A stretch of DNA of 64,000 nucleotides from Spiroplasma phoeniceum (GCA_026239495.1 CP110830.1:1426001-1490000), one strand, 5' to 3'; shown: positions 1-10,423, numbered from the stretch's first letter. Notes: generated by a model from the letters alone, not told the origin. Made by a program: numbers and translations.

Positions 1-420
1 ATTGGTGATTAGTAATTGTCATTGTGTTTTTAAAATGTCTTTTAAATTTTTATAATCAGCAATATCACTGATTGTGGTTTCTTTTGATACAAAAAATTTA
101 TCAGGGTTCGCTAAAATTGCAACGCTTAAAATTTGCATTAATTGAACTGACATTTTGATTCTTGTTGCGCCATCTCATTGGGTTGGATCATTTGTTCATT
201 TTCCATTTTCGGCATCTATAAATGGATTTTCTAAGATACTTCAAGTATCGGGAGAAGTAATTTTTTTACCACCAAAAATTCCTGGAATTCATGCTCAGAT
301 GCTATCCCCATTTTCATTTTTATGTTGATTATTTTTTTCTTTAGTACTACAAGACGCCGTTCCAAATGCGGTTGCGCTGACTAATATCATACTGCTTAGT
401 GATGATAAAAGTTTTTTCAT
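1..420 (-). CDS. Lipoprotein, 5' part (continues beyond the window)
   Basis: N-terminal 140 codons of a membrane-anchored lipoprotein; the 3' end lies outside the window. The protein starts MKKLLSSLSSMILVSATAF, a positively charged start plus hydrophobic stretch, then a lipobox ending T-A-S-C around residue 24, so Cys would be lipidated and the mature chain exposed outside. The mature part opens with a Lys/Asn/Glu-rich linker typical of Spiroplasma lipoproteins. Several in-frame TGA codons must be read as Trp, direct evidence for code 4. An AGGAAGGATG ribosome site precedes the ATG. It is divergent from the suf operon and shares the intergenic palindrome at 501-542. Function unknown. Confidence 0.85.
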
Positions 421-500
421 TTTAGTTCATCCTTCCTTTTGACTTTTTATTTTTTTAATTTTTGATAAAAAGCACTAACTACATTCTATTAAAAAAATAT

Positions 501-542
501 AATAAAGTCTACTTTTATTGTACAATAAAAGTAGACTTTATT
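501..542. promoter_or_regulatory. Perfect 42-bp palindrome between divergent genes
   Basis: Two 21-bp arms, the second starting ACAATAAAAGTAGACTT, pair perfectly with no spacer, centred on TTGTACAA. It lies between the divergent starts of the lipoprotein gene and sufC, where a terminator would serve neither gene, so an operator bound by a dimeric or tetrameric regulator is the simplest reading. No regulator gene is adjacent. A bidirectional attenuator or remnant of a mobile element remains possible. Confidence 0.6.
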
Positions 543-578
543 AATTAAAAAATAAGGATAATTTCACTTTGGGACTAA

Positions 579-609
579 TATAATACATATTTTCAAAGGA
601 GGAGATAAA
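579..609 (+). promoter_or_regulatory. suf operon -10 box and ribosome binding site
   Basis: A perfect TATAAT at 579-584 lies upstream of an AAAGGAGGAG ribosome site at 595-604, placed for the GTG start at 610. No good -35 box is seen at the expected distance, so activation by a factor is possible. The palindrome at 501-542 lies about 37 bp upstream of the -10. Confidence 0.6.
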
Positions 610-1425
610 GTGAAAAAAATTGAAATCAAAGATTTATTTGTTTCTGCTGATAATGATATTATTTTAAATGGTTTAAATTTAACTGTTAATGTTAATGAAA
701 TTCATGCTTTAATGGGGCCTAACGGAAATGGAAAATCAACTTTATTATCAACAATTATGGGGCATCCTAGTTATACTGTTGAAAGTGGGGATATTTTAAT
801 TGATGGGGAGAGTATTTTAAACAAAACGGTTGATGAACGAAGTAAAATGGGGATATTTTTTGCAATGCAATCACCAGTTGAAATTTCTGGAGTTTTAAAT
901 TTAGATTTTTTAAAAGCAATTATTAATGCTCATCGTGATTCACCAATTAAATTACCAGAATTATTCCAAGATATTAACCGTAATATTAAAAATTTAAAAA
1001 TTGATGATAGTATGACTCGTCGTTATTTAAATGCTGGTTTTTCAGGAGGAGAAAAGAAAAAAAATGAGATTTTACAATTAAATTTATTGAGCCCATCTTT
1101 AGCTTTAATTGATGAAATTGATTCAGGTTTAGATGTTGATGCTTTAAATGTTGTTAGTAGTGAGTTAAATAAAATGCGAAATAAGCATTTTTCTGCAATT
1201 ATTGTGTCCCATTATGATCGCTTTTTTAATTTAGTGCAACCAACACATACTCATGTTATTGTTAAGGGTAAAATTGTTAAAAGTGGAGATTATAATTTAA
1301 TTAAAAAAATTAACGAAGGGGGATACGAATGATTATTACAAGAATTAGATTTAAAAGCAGAAAATAAACAAAGGGGTGTTAAACCTTTAGCGGGAATTGG
1401 GTGTGCTGCTCAAAAAGGTAAGTAA
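610..1425 (+). CDS. sufC: Fe-S cluster assembly ATPase SufC
   Basis: ABC-type ATPase of the SufBCD scaffold; it powers rearrangement of SufB-SufD during Fe-S cluster assembly in the cytoplasm. Walker A is GPNGNGKST near residue 36, the ABC signature is FSGGEKKK, and Walker B is ALIDEIDSGLD. With TGA read as Trp the frame continues past 1332 to TAA at 1423, giving 271 aa, close to the family length; a standard-code reading would lose the last 31 residues. The start is GTG with a strong AAAGGAGG site. First gene of a tight sufCDSUB operon; sufD follows after 2 bp. Confidence 0.95.
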
Positions 1426-1427
1426 AA

Positions 1428-2258
1428 ATGCAAGTTTTAATGAATGAACAAAAAATTATTGGTGACAATTTTAATATTGATGCAACAACACCAAAATTAA
1501 CATTTACGAATAATAAAGCTAGTGAAGTTATTAATATTAATTTTGCTATTAATCTTGTTAATGAAACTTTTTTGTTTTTTTTAAATTTAACTTCAGAAGT
1601 AACAATTAACTACAATATTCCTGCTAATAGTCAAATTAATATTATTAATATTTACAAAAATCGTGAATGTGAACAAATAGCTAATCTTTTTTATAACTTA
1701 TTAGAAAAAGCACAAGTTAATATTTATCACTTAAATATTGTTAATAGTAGTATTACTGAGAACATTACCTTCAATTTGCGGGGTAAACGTAGTGCTATTA
1801 AATATTATTTGGCGAGTCTGTCAACACATGAATATCATAAAAATGCGATTATTTATGCTCATCATTTAGCCCCAGCAACCGAAAGTGAAATTAAAACTTA
1901 CTCAATTGCAAAAGATAATTCATTACAAACTGTTAAATGTACTAGTCATATTGAAAAAACAATGGGTAAATCAGAAGCTCATCAAGAATTACGGTTACTA
2001 GTTTTTGATAAAACTTCAAAAGCAATTTCTGATCCGATTTTGTTGATTGATGAAAATGATATTAAAGCAAGTCATGCTAATGCGGTTGGGATGCTAGACC
2101 TAGAGCAAATCTTTTATTTACAAACAAGAGGTTTGACAATAACGCAGGCTCGAAAATTAATTTGTATGGGTTATTTTAAAAATGTGATTGATGCAATTGA
2201 GGATGAAGAATTACAAAAAAATATTATTGATGAAATTGATACAGAAATTGGAGAATAA
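1428..2258 (+). CDS. sufD: Fe-S cluster assembly protein SufD
   Basis: Scaffold subunit pairing with SufB and two SufC to assemble Fe-S clusters. At 276 aa it is clearly shorter than typical SufD (roughly 400 aa), with the N-terminal part reduced; the C-terminal half keeps the family pattern, ending DLEQIFYLQTRGLTITQAR and then the ICMGYF helix also seen in SufB of this operon. It lies 2 bp after sufC and 2 bp before sufS, so translation is probably coupled. Identification rests on operon position and the C-terminal motif; the N-terminal 120 residues are divergent. Confidence 0.85.
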   Translation: MQVLMNEQKIIGDNFNIDATTPKLTFTNNKASEVININFAINLVNETFLFFLNLTSEVTINYNIPANSQINIINIYKNRECEQIANLFYNLLEKAQVNIYHLNIVNSSITENITFNLRGKRSAIKYYLASLSTHEYHKNAIIYAHHLAPATESEIKTYSIAKDNSLQTVKCTSHIEKTMGKSEAHQELRLLVFDKTSKAISDPILLIDENDIKASHANAVGMLDLEQIFYLQTRGLTITQARKLICMGYFKNVIDAIEDEELQKNIIDEIDTEIGE

Positions 2259-2260
2259 CG

Positions 2261-3490
2261 ATGATTGATTATAGAGAAATTAAAAAACAATTTCCTTTTT
2301 TTAAAAATAATTCTGAGCAAATTTATCTTGATAGTGCTGCTACTAGCTTAAAACCACAAGTTGTTATTGATGCTATTAATGATTATTATACAAATTATGG
2401 AACTAATCCGCATAATACTGATAGTGATTTGGGATATAAAACAAATGTTCAATATGAACTTGTTCGTCATAAAATTCAGCATTTTATTAATGCTAAAAAG
2501 GTTTCAGAAGTTATTTTTGTCCCTGGAGCAACTTATGGATTAAACCAAATTGCATATGGTTTAAGTTCAAAGATTACAGCGGGTGATGAGATTCTAATTA
2601 CAAAACAAGAACATGGCGCAAATATTTTACCGTGATATCGGATAGCACAAGAAAAAAAAGCAGTTGTTAAGTTTTTACCAGAAATAAATTTTCAAATTGA
2701 TTTAAAACAATTAGCAACAGTTATTACTGCTAAAACAAAGATTGTTTCTTTTGCTAATGTGCCAAATATTTTAGGATATGAAAATGATCCAACAACAATT
2801 GTTACAATGATTAAAAAAATTAATCTGGAAACAATTGTTGTGATTGATTGTGCACAGGGTGTTGTTCATATGCCAACTGATGTTCAAAAGTGAAATTCTG
2901 ATTTTATTACTTTTTCAGCCCATAAAATTTTTGGTCCAACTGGAATTGGTATTTTATGAGGAAAAGAAGAATTATTGCTACAATTACAGCCGTTAATTGT
3001 TGGTGGTGGTATGAATACTCGAATTGATAGTAATGGTTTAGATTATAGTTTAAAAAAATTACCCGGCCGGTTAGAAGCGGGCTCAGCTAATATTGCTGAT
3101 ATTTTTGGTTTTGGAGCAGCAATTGATTTTGTTAATAGCCTTACTTTAACAGAAATTATTAAATATAATCATCAATTAAAACAATATGCAATTCAACAGT
3201 TTAATAAAAAATTAAAAGATAAAGCAATAATTTATAATCCTGATAGCAAGGGACCAACATTAGTTTTTAATATTAAAAATGTTTTTTGTCAGGATGTTAC
3301 AATGCATTTGGGAAGTCGCAATAAGATTACTGTTCGGAGTGGTGATCATTGTGCGCGGTTAATTGGTACTATTATTCCAGATAAAAATACGATTAGAGTT
3401 AGTTTTTCAATTTATAATAGTTATGAAGATATTGATTTGTTAGTATCGGCACTTGCAAATGAGAAAGATTTTTTAGGAAGGTTGGTTTAA
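2261..3490 (+). CDS. sufS: Cysteine desulfurase SufS
   Basis: PLP-dependent class V aminotransferase that takes sulfur from cysteine and passes it as persulfide to SufU. The 409-aa frame crosses TGA codons at 2633, about 2890 and 2957, all read as Trp. The PLP lysine sits in SAHKIFGPTGIGIL near residue 221 and the catalytic cysteine in RSGDHCARL near residue 362. The N-terminus YLDSAATSLKPQ is typical. Stop and the next start are adjacent (3490/3491), indicating coupling with sufU. A single complete enzyme, not two fragments. Confidence 0.95.
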
Positions 3491-3943
3491 ATGGAATTTA
3501 ATAAAAATGACCCAATGTTTTTACGACAAATTATTATGGACCATTATTCAGAACCACAATACAAAGGTTTAACAAAGAAACCAACAGTTTATTCAATCCA
3601 TCAAGCTTCTGAATCATGTATTGATGATATTTATTTAGAATTAATGATTGAAGGGAATAAAATTATAATTGCTCGGTTTGACGGTGTTGGTTGTGCAATT
3701 TCAACAGCATCAAGTGACATTATGGCACAAGAACTAGAAGGAAAAACAATGAAGGATGGTTTGGCAATTATTGAAAATTATTTAGCAATGGTTTTTGACA
3801 AACAATATGCCGAGAACAAGTTAAACGATTTAATTGCTTTTATTAATATTGCAAAACAACCTAATCGAATTAAATGTGCGACAATTGGTGTTACTGGTTT
3901 TCAAACATTATTATTAGATTTATTAAAAACAGATGATGATTAA
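3491..3943 (+). CDS. sufU: Sulfur relay protein SufU
   Basis: Small zinc-binding acceptor of the persulfide from SufS, in Firmicute-type suf operons that lack SufE. 150 aa, normal length. The family's cysteines are visible in ESCIDD, GVGCAIS and IKCATIG, each at its expected place. Start ATG directly abuts the sufS stop, so it is probably translated by re-initiation. No SufA or SufT homologue is seen in the operon. Confidence 0.92.
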   Translation: MEFNKNDPMFLRQIIMDHYSEPQYKGLTKKPTVYSIHQASESCIDDIYLELMIEGNKIIIARFDGVGCAISTASSDIMAQELEGKTMKDGLAIIENYLAMVFDKQYAENKLNDLIAFINIAKQPNRIKCATIGVTGFQTLLLDLLKTDDD

Positions 3944-3963
3944 TACCAAAGGAGGTCTTATTA

Positions 3964-5376
3964 ATGCCAAAATTAAAGCAGGAAAAAGAAATTAAAGAAA
4001 TTTCTACTTATAAATATGGTTTTAATGATGGAGATATTTCTTTCTATAATAGCGGGAAAGGTCTTAATGAAACAATTATTAATGAAATTTCAGATCATAA
4101 AAATGAACCAGATTGAATGCGAGAATATCGGTTACAGTCATATAATAATTTTTTAAAAATAAAAAATCCAAGTTGAGGGCCAAACTTAGAATTTATGGAT
4201 TTTGATGAGTATATATATTATATTAAACCAACAGAGCATATTGCAACAAAATGAGATGAGGTTCCTGAAAAAATTAAAAAAACCTTTGACCGGTTAGGTT
4301 TACCAAAAGCCGAACGTGAATATTTAGCTGGAATTAAAGCTCAATATGATAGTGAGCCAGTTTATGGAAGTATGTTAAAAGAAGTTGAAAACAAAGGAAT
4401 TATTTTTTTAGATTGTGATACCGCATTACGTCAGCATTCAGCGTTATTTAAAAAATATTTTGGAACATTAGTACCAAATACAGATAATAAATATGTTGCT
4501 TTAAATGGAGCTGTTTGATCTGGTGGATCATTTATTTATGTTCCAAAGGGAGTTAAATTAGAAAAACCATTGCAGGCTTATTTCCGAATTAATTATCAGA
4601 ATAGTGGTCAGTTTGAACGCACATTAATTATTGTTGATGATGATGCAGAATTACACTATATTGAAGGATGCACAGCACCAATTTATTCTCGCGATTCTTT
4701 ACATGCTGCTATTGTTGAAATTTTTGTGGGAAAAAATGCAAAAATGCGTTATACAACTGTTCAAAACTGGAGTGATAATGTTTTAAATTTAGTAACAAAG
4801 CGTAGCATTGTTGATGAAAATGGTCAAATGGAATGAATTGATGGTAATATTGGATCAAAAATTAATATGAAGTATCCGAGTGTTATTTTAAAAGGAAATA
4901 ATAGCAAAGGGAAATGTATTTCAATTGCGGTAGCAAAGGGAAATGTTATTCAAGATGCTGGTTCAAAAATGATTCATTTGGGAAAAAATACTTCTTCTAA
5001 AATTATTTCTAAATCAATGACTTTTAATGGTGGGACAGCAAACTATCGTGGGTTAGTTCATATTGGACCAAAAGCACAGTATTCAAAAGCTAGGGTTGAA
5101 TGTGATACTCTAATTCTAGATGGAAAATCACATTCCGATACAATTCCTCAGAATAAAGTTTATAATAATCAATCACAAATTGAGCATGAAGCAACAGTAA
5201 GTAAAGTTTCTGGGGAACAATTATTTTATTTACAAAGTCGTGGTTTATCAGAACAAGAAGCTTTGGAAATGATTATTATGGGGTTTTTAGAACCATTTAC
5301 AAGGGAATTACCAATGGAATATGCAGTTGAATTAAATCAGTTAATTAAAATGGATATGGAAGGTAGCGTTGGTTAA
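3964..5376 (+). CDS. sufB: Fe-S cluster assembly scaffold SufB
   Basis: Main scaffold subunit on which the nascent cluster is built with SufC and SufD. 470 aa, the expected length, crossing many TGA-Trp codons. A strong AAAGGAGG ribosome site precedes ATG 3964. Typical features are [18 protein letters not shown] in the middle, the beta-helix core ([16 protein letters not shown]) and the C-terminal [17 protein letters not shown]. Its stop overlaps the start of fthC by one base. Confidence 0.95.
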
Positions 5377-5927
5377 TGATAGCTCGTGCTAAACAAGAAA
5401 TTAGACAAGAAAAATTGCTTGTAAGAAGTAAGATTTCATCTGAGTTACGACAGCAAAAAGAAACTCAGATTTTTAATACTTTTTTTCAACATCCGGGTGT
5501 ACAAAATAATAAAACAATTGCTCTTTATTATTCAATCAAAAATGAATTTAATACTATTTTTATTATTAAACAATTATTTGCATTAAAAATTAATGTTTTA
5601 TTACCACGAATGGATGGTAATAATTTAAAATTTTATCATATTAACAATTTAACGAATGATTTAGAATTTAATTCACGTTTTGGTCTTTATGAACCATTAA
5701 ATTCATTGCCAATAATTGATGCAGAAAAAATTGATGTTCTTGTTGTTCCAATAGTTGCTTTTGATCAAAACAATTTTCGATTAGGATATGGCAAAGGCTA
5801 TTATGATCGGTTTTTAAAAAATTATTATCATCTTGTGATTGGGTTAGCATTTATTGAACAGTTAGTGCCAACCCCTTTGCCAGTTGAAGAACACGATGTT
5901 AAAATAGAAATTATTATTAGTGCTTAA
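5376..5927 (+). CDS. fthC: 5-formyltetrahydrofolate cyclo-ligase
   Basis: Converts 5-formyl-THF to 5,10-methenyl-THF using ATP, returning the storage form to the one-carbon pool. 183 aa, usual length. The diagnostic C-terminal motif LGYGKGYYDRFL is present near residue 135, preceded by a basic N-terminal helix. ATG overlaps the sufB stop (TAATG), so it is the last translated gene of the suf transcript. Functionally linked to glyA, the FolT-like transporter and folA elsewhere in the window. Confidence 0.9.
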   Translation: MIARAKQEIRQEKLLVRSKISSELRQQKETQIFNTFFQHPGVQNNKTIALYYSIKNEFNTIFIIKQLFALKINVLLPRMDGNNLKFYHINNLTNDLEFNSRFGLYEPLNSLPIIDAEKIDVLVVPIVAFDQNNFRLGYGKGYYDRFLKNYYHLVIGLAFIEQLVPTPLPVEEHDVKIEIIISA

Positions 5928-5943
5928 AAATTAAGGAGCCAGA

Positions 5944-6111
5944 ATGAAGTTACCATTATTACGTGTTTATAGTAAATATTGATTTACACTATGACATACT
6001 TATTTAGTAACATTTGTTTTACCAGTAGAATGTTTCTTTTAGCTGAGAATATGAAATAAAAAATCTTTCTAGGTTATTATTAAATATATAAAGTTAGGAG
6101 AAACATTGTAT
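5944..6111 (+). pseudogene. 5' fragment of a disrupted gene after fthC
   Basis: Starts MKLPLLRVYSKYWFTLWHTY behind an AAGGAG site, 16 bp after fthC, so it was probably the next gene of the suf operon. The frame meets TAG at about 6038 and again at about 6068, and is cut near 6111 where IS3-family sequence starts. The remaining part is hydrophobic and aromatic, so a membrane protein is likely. I do not recognise the family. Confidence 0.6.
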
Positions 6112-6321
6112 TTGTCATGAATTAAGTGTTTTTATATTTACTTTATATTTTTTTGGAATATAAGTAACCGATGTTTGTTCATTTTGTTTTACTGTATTTT
6201 TTCTAAATTCTGCAGTATATGTTTTAAATTTTTGGCCTTTTTTGCCATATAAAAATGCACCTCCTCTAAAAGTTTAGTAAAGTTCTTTTTTAATTTTACT
6301 TACTTTTTGGGGTGCAGTCTA
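6112..6321 (-). mobile_element. IS3-family fragment, 5' end only
   Basis: About 210 bp of the 5' end of the window's main IS3-family element in reverse orientation: terminus TAGACTGCACCCC at 6321, then the orfA ribosome site AGAGGAGGTG and first ~50 codons (KFKTYTAEFRKNTV). The poly-A after ATGGC has 6 A instead of the 7 needed for an open orfA. It ends 15 bp from the stop of the thiol peroxidase gene, so the natural terminator of that operon may have been displaced. Confidence 0.75.
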
Positions 6322-6336
6322 CTATAAATACTTTTT

Positions 6337-7443
6337 TTATTTTCTACTATCTAAAAAATCATAAATAGCTTTATAATTTGGTTCATTTCCAATTGGATTA
6401 ACAATTTCAAGATATTCTACAATATTATCTTGGTTTAAGATAATAACTACTCGTGGCAAAATTTGAAAAGCAGTAAAAACTAATCCTGTCTTTGTCCCGA
6501 AATCACGATAATTATAATCTGACACCAAAAAATGTTCTTCATCTATAAAAGATTTACAACATCTTTCTTGCGCAAATGGTAAATCACGTGAGACTGTGAT
6601 TAATCGTGCATTAGGATAATCTTTCATATTTTTGTTAAATTTAATAGTTTGAGTATAACAAACACTTGTATCAATACTTGGAATTACCGATATAACTTTA
6701 TATTGTGTTTTAACATCACTAAGGTGAAAATCACTCATATCAGCATTGGTTCCTTTAAATTCTAACTTATCACCAACTTTAATAATATCTTGAGTAAAAT
6801 GTGAAAATACATCCCCACCTAATTTAAGTGCTCCCATTTTTATGGCCTCCTCTTTTTTTATTTTTTCTTCATTATTAACGAGATGAGCTCCATCTCCATT
6901 AATAATAATACTATTATTTTTAGTTACAGTAAATTCTGCTTCGATAATATTTTGTTCAAAATAATCATTATTCTGATAAACATCGCTTAGTTTAATTACA
7001 CGCTGATTTGTAGAGCCAATTAATCGTCGTTTTTTATCTAACTTTTCAATAATAAATGGTCCATCAATTAATATGTCAATTTTAGATAAAATTGCTGGAT
7101 GCTTTTCTTGCAATAGTTCATATAAAAAACCAGAAAAAACAATTACTGTTAAATTATTTGTTTGGCATAAAGTGACTAGTTCTAAAAGCGCTCGTGGTTG
7201 AATAAATGGTTCTCCCCCCAAAATGGTAATCCCTTCAATTTGAAAGCGCTCTTTAGCATCTCTAATCGCTTTAAAAAGGTCGCTGACTTCCATTACATTC
7301 CGATTAATGAGAGGAATCATTTCCTGATTACTACATCCTTTGCAATTAATAATACAACCTTGCATTCATAATGCGAATCGTTTCCCAGGCCCTTCAATCG
7401 TTGTAAAAGAAACAAAACGATTAAAATTAATTAAATTAATCAT
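6337..7443 (-). CDS. Radical-SAM activase fused to thiol peroxidase (NrdG-Tpx)
   Basis: A single 368-aa frame with two domains. Residues 1-200 are an NrdG/PflA-type radical-SAM activase: the [4Fe-4S] cluster motif is CIINCKGC near residue 30 and the SAM motif ILGGEPF follows. Residues 203-368 are a thiol peroxidase (Tpx): VISVIPSIDTSVCYTQT carries the peroxidatic Cys and SRDLPFAQERCC the resolving Cys region. No glycyl-radical enzyme is visible in the window, so the activase target is unknown. An AGGAGG site at 6846-6851 lies 8 nt before an in-frame ATG (6837) at the start of the Tpx part. Shifting frame by one just upstream gives an immediate TAA, so this may be a recent fusion of two genes by a one-base indel. 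Last gene of the operon. Confidence 0.82.
6837..6853 (-). promoter_or_regulatory. tpx: Internal ribosome binding site and start for the Tpx domain
   Basis: AGAGGAGG followed by 8 nt and ATG, inside the continuous activase-peroxidase frame. Such a strong site within a coding region of this genome suggests that thiol peroxidase is, or was, also translated alone (166 aa from 6837 to 6337), the normal Tpx length. Confidence 0.65.
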
Positions 7444-7446
7444 TTT

Positions 7447-9267
7447 TTATTTAAAACAATATTCAATTTGATGACCATTTACTTGTGCTAATATTGTTTC
7501 TCCAGCTTTAAATTTAGTTTGATTTGCAAAAATAAATGAACTCAGCCCATCAACGACGTGCTTTTCAATACTATTTAACAAATCACGACCACCTTTTTTA
7601 TCATCGGCATCCTGAATAATAATTGGTAAAATTTGTGGTAAATCCATAAATTCTAATTTAATTTTATATTTTTCTCAAACAGCTGTTTGAATGGGTTGTA
7701 ATTTTTGTGTAATTAATTTTGCTTTAAAATTAATATCCTTAATAAAATTAAACGGAATAATATTATTTCCAATTCGCCCTAATAATTCTGGTCGTTTTAA
7801 TTCAGTTCGAAAATGATCAGATACTTTTTGAATAAATTGCTTTTCAATTTCTAAAAATGATAAATTATCATCAACTTCACTTGCACCAATATTTGAAGTA
7901 AAAATAATAAACGAATCAGAAAAAGTAACAGTTTGGCCTTTATTATCAGTTAAACGACCATCTTCTAAAATTTGTAAGAATTTATCTAAAATTCGCGGAT
8001 GGGCTTTTTCAATTTCATCAAATAAAAGTACACTAAATGGTTTTTCTTTAATTGCATTTGTTAATTGTCCACCTTCTTCATAACCAACATAACCAGGTGG
8101 TGCGCCAATTAATTTTTGTTCGCTTGCTTCTTGGTTATATTCCGACATATCAAACCGAATACATTTTTTTTCATCACCAAATAAAAATTTAGCCAATGCT
8201 TTTGCTAATTCAGTTTTTCCTACTCCGGTTGGTCCGACAAAAAACAATGTACCTTTTGGTTTTGTTCGTTTTGATGAATATTGAACACCTGATAATCCAG
8301 TAAAAGCTTTATAAACAACATTCTTCACTTTTTCAATGGCATGATCTTGCCCAATAACTCGTTTTTTTAATTCTTTTTCAATAGTTGCTAATTTTTCATA
8401 ATTCATTTCTTCTCATGGCGAAACTTTATCACCGTATTGATAAGAATTTAATAATTTTTCAAATGGTAAGCGTTCTGAAATATTGTTTGAAAACTTAATT
8501 AATTGATAAACTTCTTTCAAAGTTCATCCTTCCATCGTATCATAAATATCTTGTAATTTTAAAATATCAGTATTTAAATCTTCGGTAATTTTAAAAAAAT
8601 TCTTATTAGTTAAAATGAAGTTTTCTCGTTCTTCACGATTTGGTTTTGTTAAAGTAATTGTTGTTACATCTGGATTATGCAAATAAAATGAAGTTGGTAG
8701 TTTTCCAACACTATTGGTGACAAAAATAATAGCCGTATCAAAATCAATTATTTCTGATTGATCAAATTTTTTATCTCGAAAAGCTTTACTTAATGAAATT
8801 AAATTAACACGTTCTTCTTCACTTAAGGTCTGTTCATTAGAAAATAAATAATCAGAAAAGTCAGCAATAAAAGCAGCTTTTTTAGAACTTACAACTAACA
8901 TTTTACGACGAACAATGGTAAAAAATTCTGCTAAAGTTGGAAATTGTCCCGTTGGATCATTTTTTTCTTCATTTGCATTTTTAATTACTTCTTGACCAAA
9001 ATCATATGCTTCACCTTCTTTGCTCTTTTGTCGTGTTTCTACTGTTAATGTTAAATTTTTCAGATTTCCTCCGCTTAAACCATCAATCCGGTCTCACATA
9101 AAAATATCATTAAAACCTTTTTCTCTTAATAATCCAAATAATCGATCTTTTAAACCAATATAGCCAGTATTTGTTTGATAAATATCATTAACATTGCCTT
9201 CAAGAATAACACATCGTTTAATTCCAATTTGATTTTTTAACTTATCTAAATTACTTTTTACACTCAT
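7447..9267 (-). CDS. AAA+ ATPase with ClpB-like C-terminal domain
   Basis: 606 aa when TGA is read as Trp. Residues ~310-530 form a Hsp100 D2-type AAA+ domain: Walker A GPTGVGKTELAK near 345, pore loop GAPPGYVGYEEGG near 388, Walker B VLLFDEIEKAHP near 415, then a C-terminal D2-small domain. Residues 1-260 look like a second AAA+ fold without Walker A (CVILEGNVNDIY, later IIFVTNS and a sensor-like TLKEVYQL). No Clp N-domain, no ClpB middle coiled coil and no obvious ClpP loop, so it is not classic ClpB. Likely an ATP-driven remodelling factor working with its operon neighbours. It starts 58 bp after the 365-aa gene and ends 3 bp before the activase. Confidence 0.8.
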
Positions 9268-9325
9268 TTATAGTCGCCTCTAACTATTTCTTTAATTATA
9301 ATGTTTTTTAACCTAAAAATGTTAA

Positions 9326-10423
9326 TTATTTCTTTTTTGATTTACTATAAATTTGAATCTTTGCCTGATTCATAATTTTATCAGGATTTAAATAATATTT
9401 TTTAATTTTTTTTGATAAAGAGATATCATACATTGATAAATCGTTAATAAATGATTGCTCGTCTATATCATGTGCGTGACCTTCATAACCTTCGAATTTA
9501 TATGTAAAGCGCCCATCTAAATATACTTTAAAAATTGCCTCTTCTCCGGTTACTTTTTTTGCGTAAACAATAACTAAACTATCTTCATTTTCTTTCGTAA
9601 TACGAATATCATTACTATCAACAATAAAACTACGTTTCTGAATTGCTTGTAAAATTGATGTAATAGCATGTTTCCGCGCTGATTCATCTAATTGTTTATT
9701 AATAATTTTATTTTGTAATGCTAAAGCTTTTGCGTTTAAAAAAGCAGTATCAGCAGCTGGCATTTGGACAAATTCTTCTAATGCTGGAGCTAATTCTGTA
9801 TTAACAAATTTATCATCACTAATTTGTTTTTTAAAACTACTAAGATATTGTTTTTTTAAAAAATCAGTTGAAGTATGATAATTTTTAACTTCTGTTTGAA
9901 CAAGGTCAGAAATAGCCTCTGGGTTTAAATTAATGAAATGATTCTTATTTGTTTTAAAAAAATTCATAATAAAAGCTTTTGATTCATTATCATAAAACGT
10001 TGCTATTAATTCATGTTCTAATTGTTGATAATTTAAATTAACTCGGTTTTTTAAATTAGATAACCGTTGTTTTGTTTCATCTTCAATTACTTTTATTTTC
10101 AAAACTTCAATTTTTTGTTGAATTTCTGCTAAACGAAGGGTTTGTTGTTCCAAGAAAAAATTAACTCTTTTTGCCAAGGCTAATTCAACATGTTCAACTT
10201 TACTAAATTCTTTAACTAACGGGTTCTCCTCTAAATCAGTTAAAATTTGATCTAACTCAACTAAATATTGTTCAATTTGTTGACAATTTAACCCACTAGC
10301 ATCAATTTCTTGTAATTGTTGTAATAATAATTTTAAATTATCTTTAACAAAATTAATATTTAAATTTAATCGTTCAATCTTTTTTTGGTAATTATAAATT
10401 ACTTGTTCAACACTCATACTCAT
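9326..10423 (-). CDS. Coiled-coil protein of unknown function in the helicase operon
   Basis: 365 aa. Residues ~5-150 are strongly predicted coiled coil (heptad-rich Leu/Lys/Glu/Gln). The C-terminal ~110 residues look globular with beta strands and the stretch FKVYLDGRFTYKFEGYEGH, then a Lys-rich tail ending KSKKK. I do not recognise the family. ATG 10423 directly abuts the stop of the 791-aa gene (10424), and its AGAGG site lies inside that gene, so translation is coupled. It may be a structural partner of the AAA+ protein encoded next. Confidence 0.75.
   Translation of the reverse strand: MSMSVEQVIYNYQKKIERLNLNINFVKDNLKLLLQQLQEIDASGLNCQQIEQYLVELDQILTDLEENPLVKEFSKVEHVELALAKRVNFFLEQQTLRLAEIQQKIEVLKIKVIEDETKQRLSNLKNRVNLNYQQLEHELIATFYDNESKAFIMNFFKTNKNHFINLNPEAISDLVQTEVKNYHTSTDFLKKQYLSSFKKQISDDKFVNTELAPALEEFVQMPAADTAFLNAKALALQNKIINKQLDESARKHAITSILQAIQKRSFIVDSNDIRITKENEDSLVIVYAKKVTGEEAIFKVYLDGRFTYKFEGYEGHAHDIDEQSFINDLSMYDISLSKKIKKYYLNPDKIMNQAKIQIYSKSKKK

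Noticed and set aside
610-5376. Many short genes separated by TGA
   Set aside because: TGA falls at conserved Trp positions in SufS, SufB, Lon, ScpA and others; code 4 joins them into full-length proteins.
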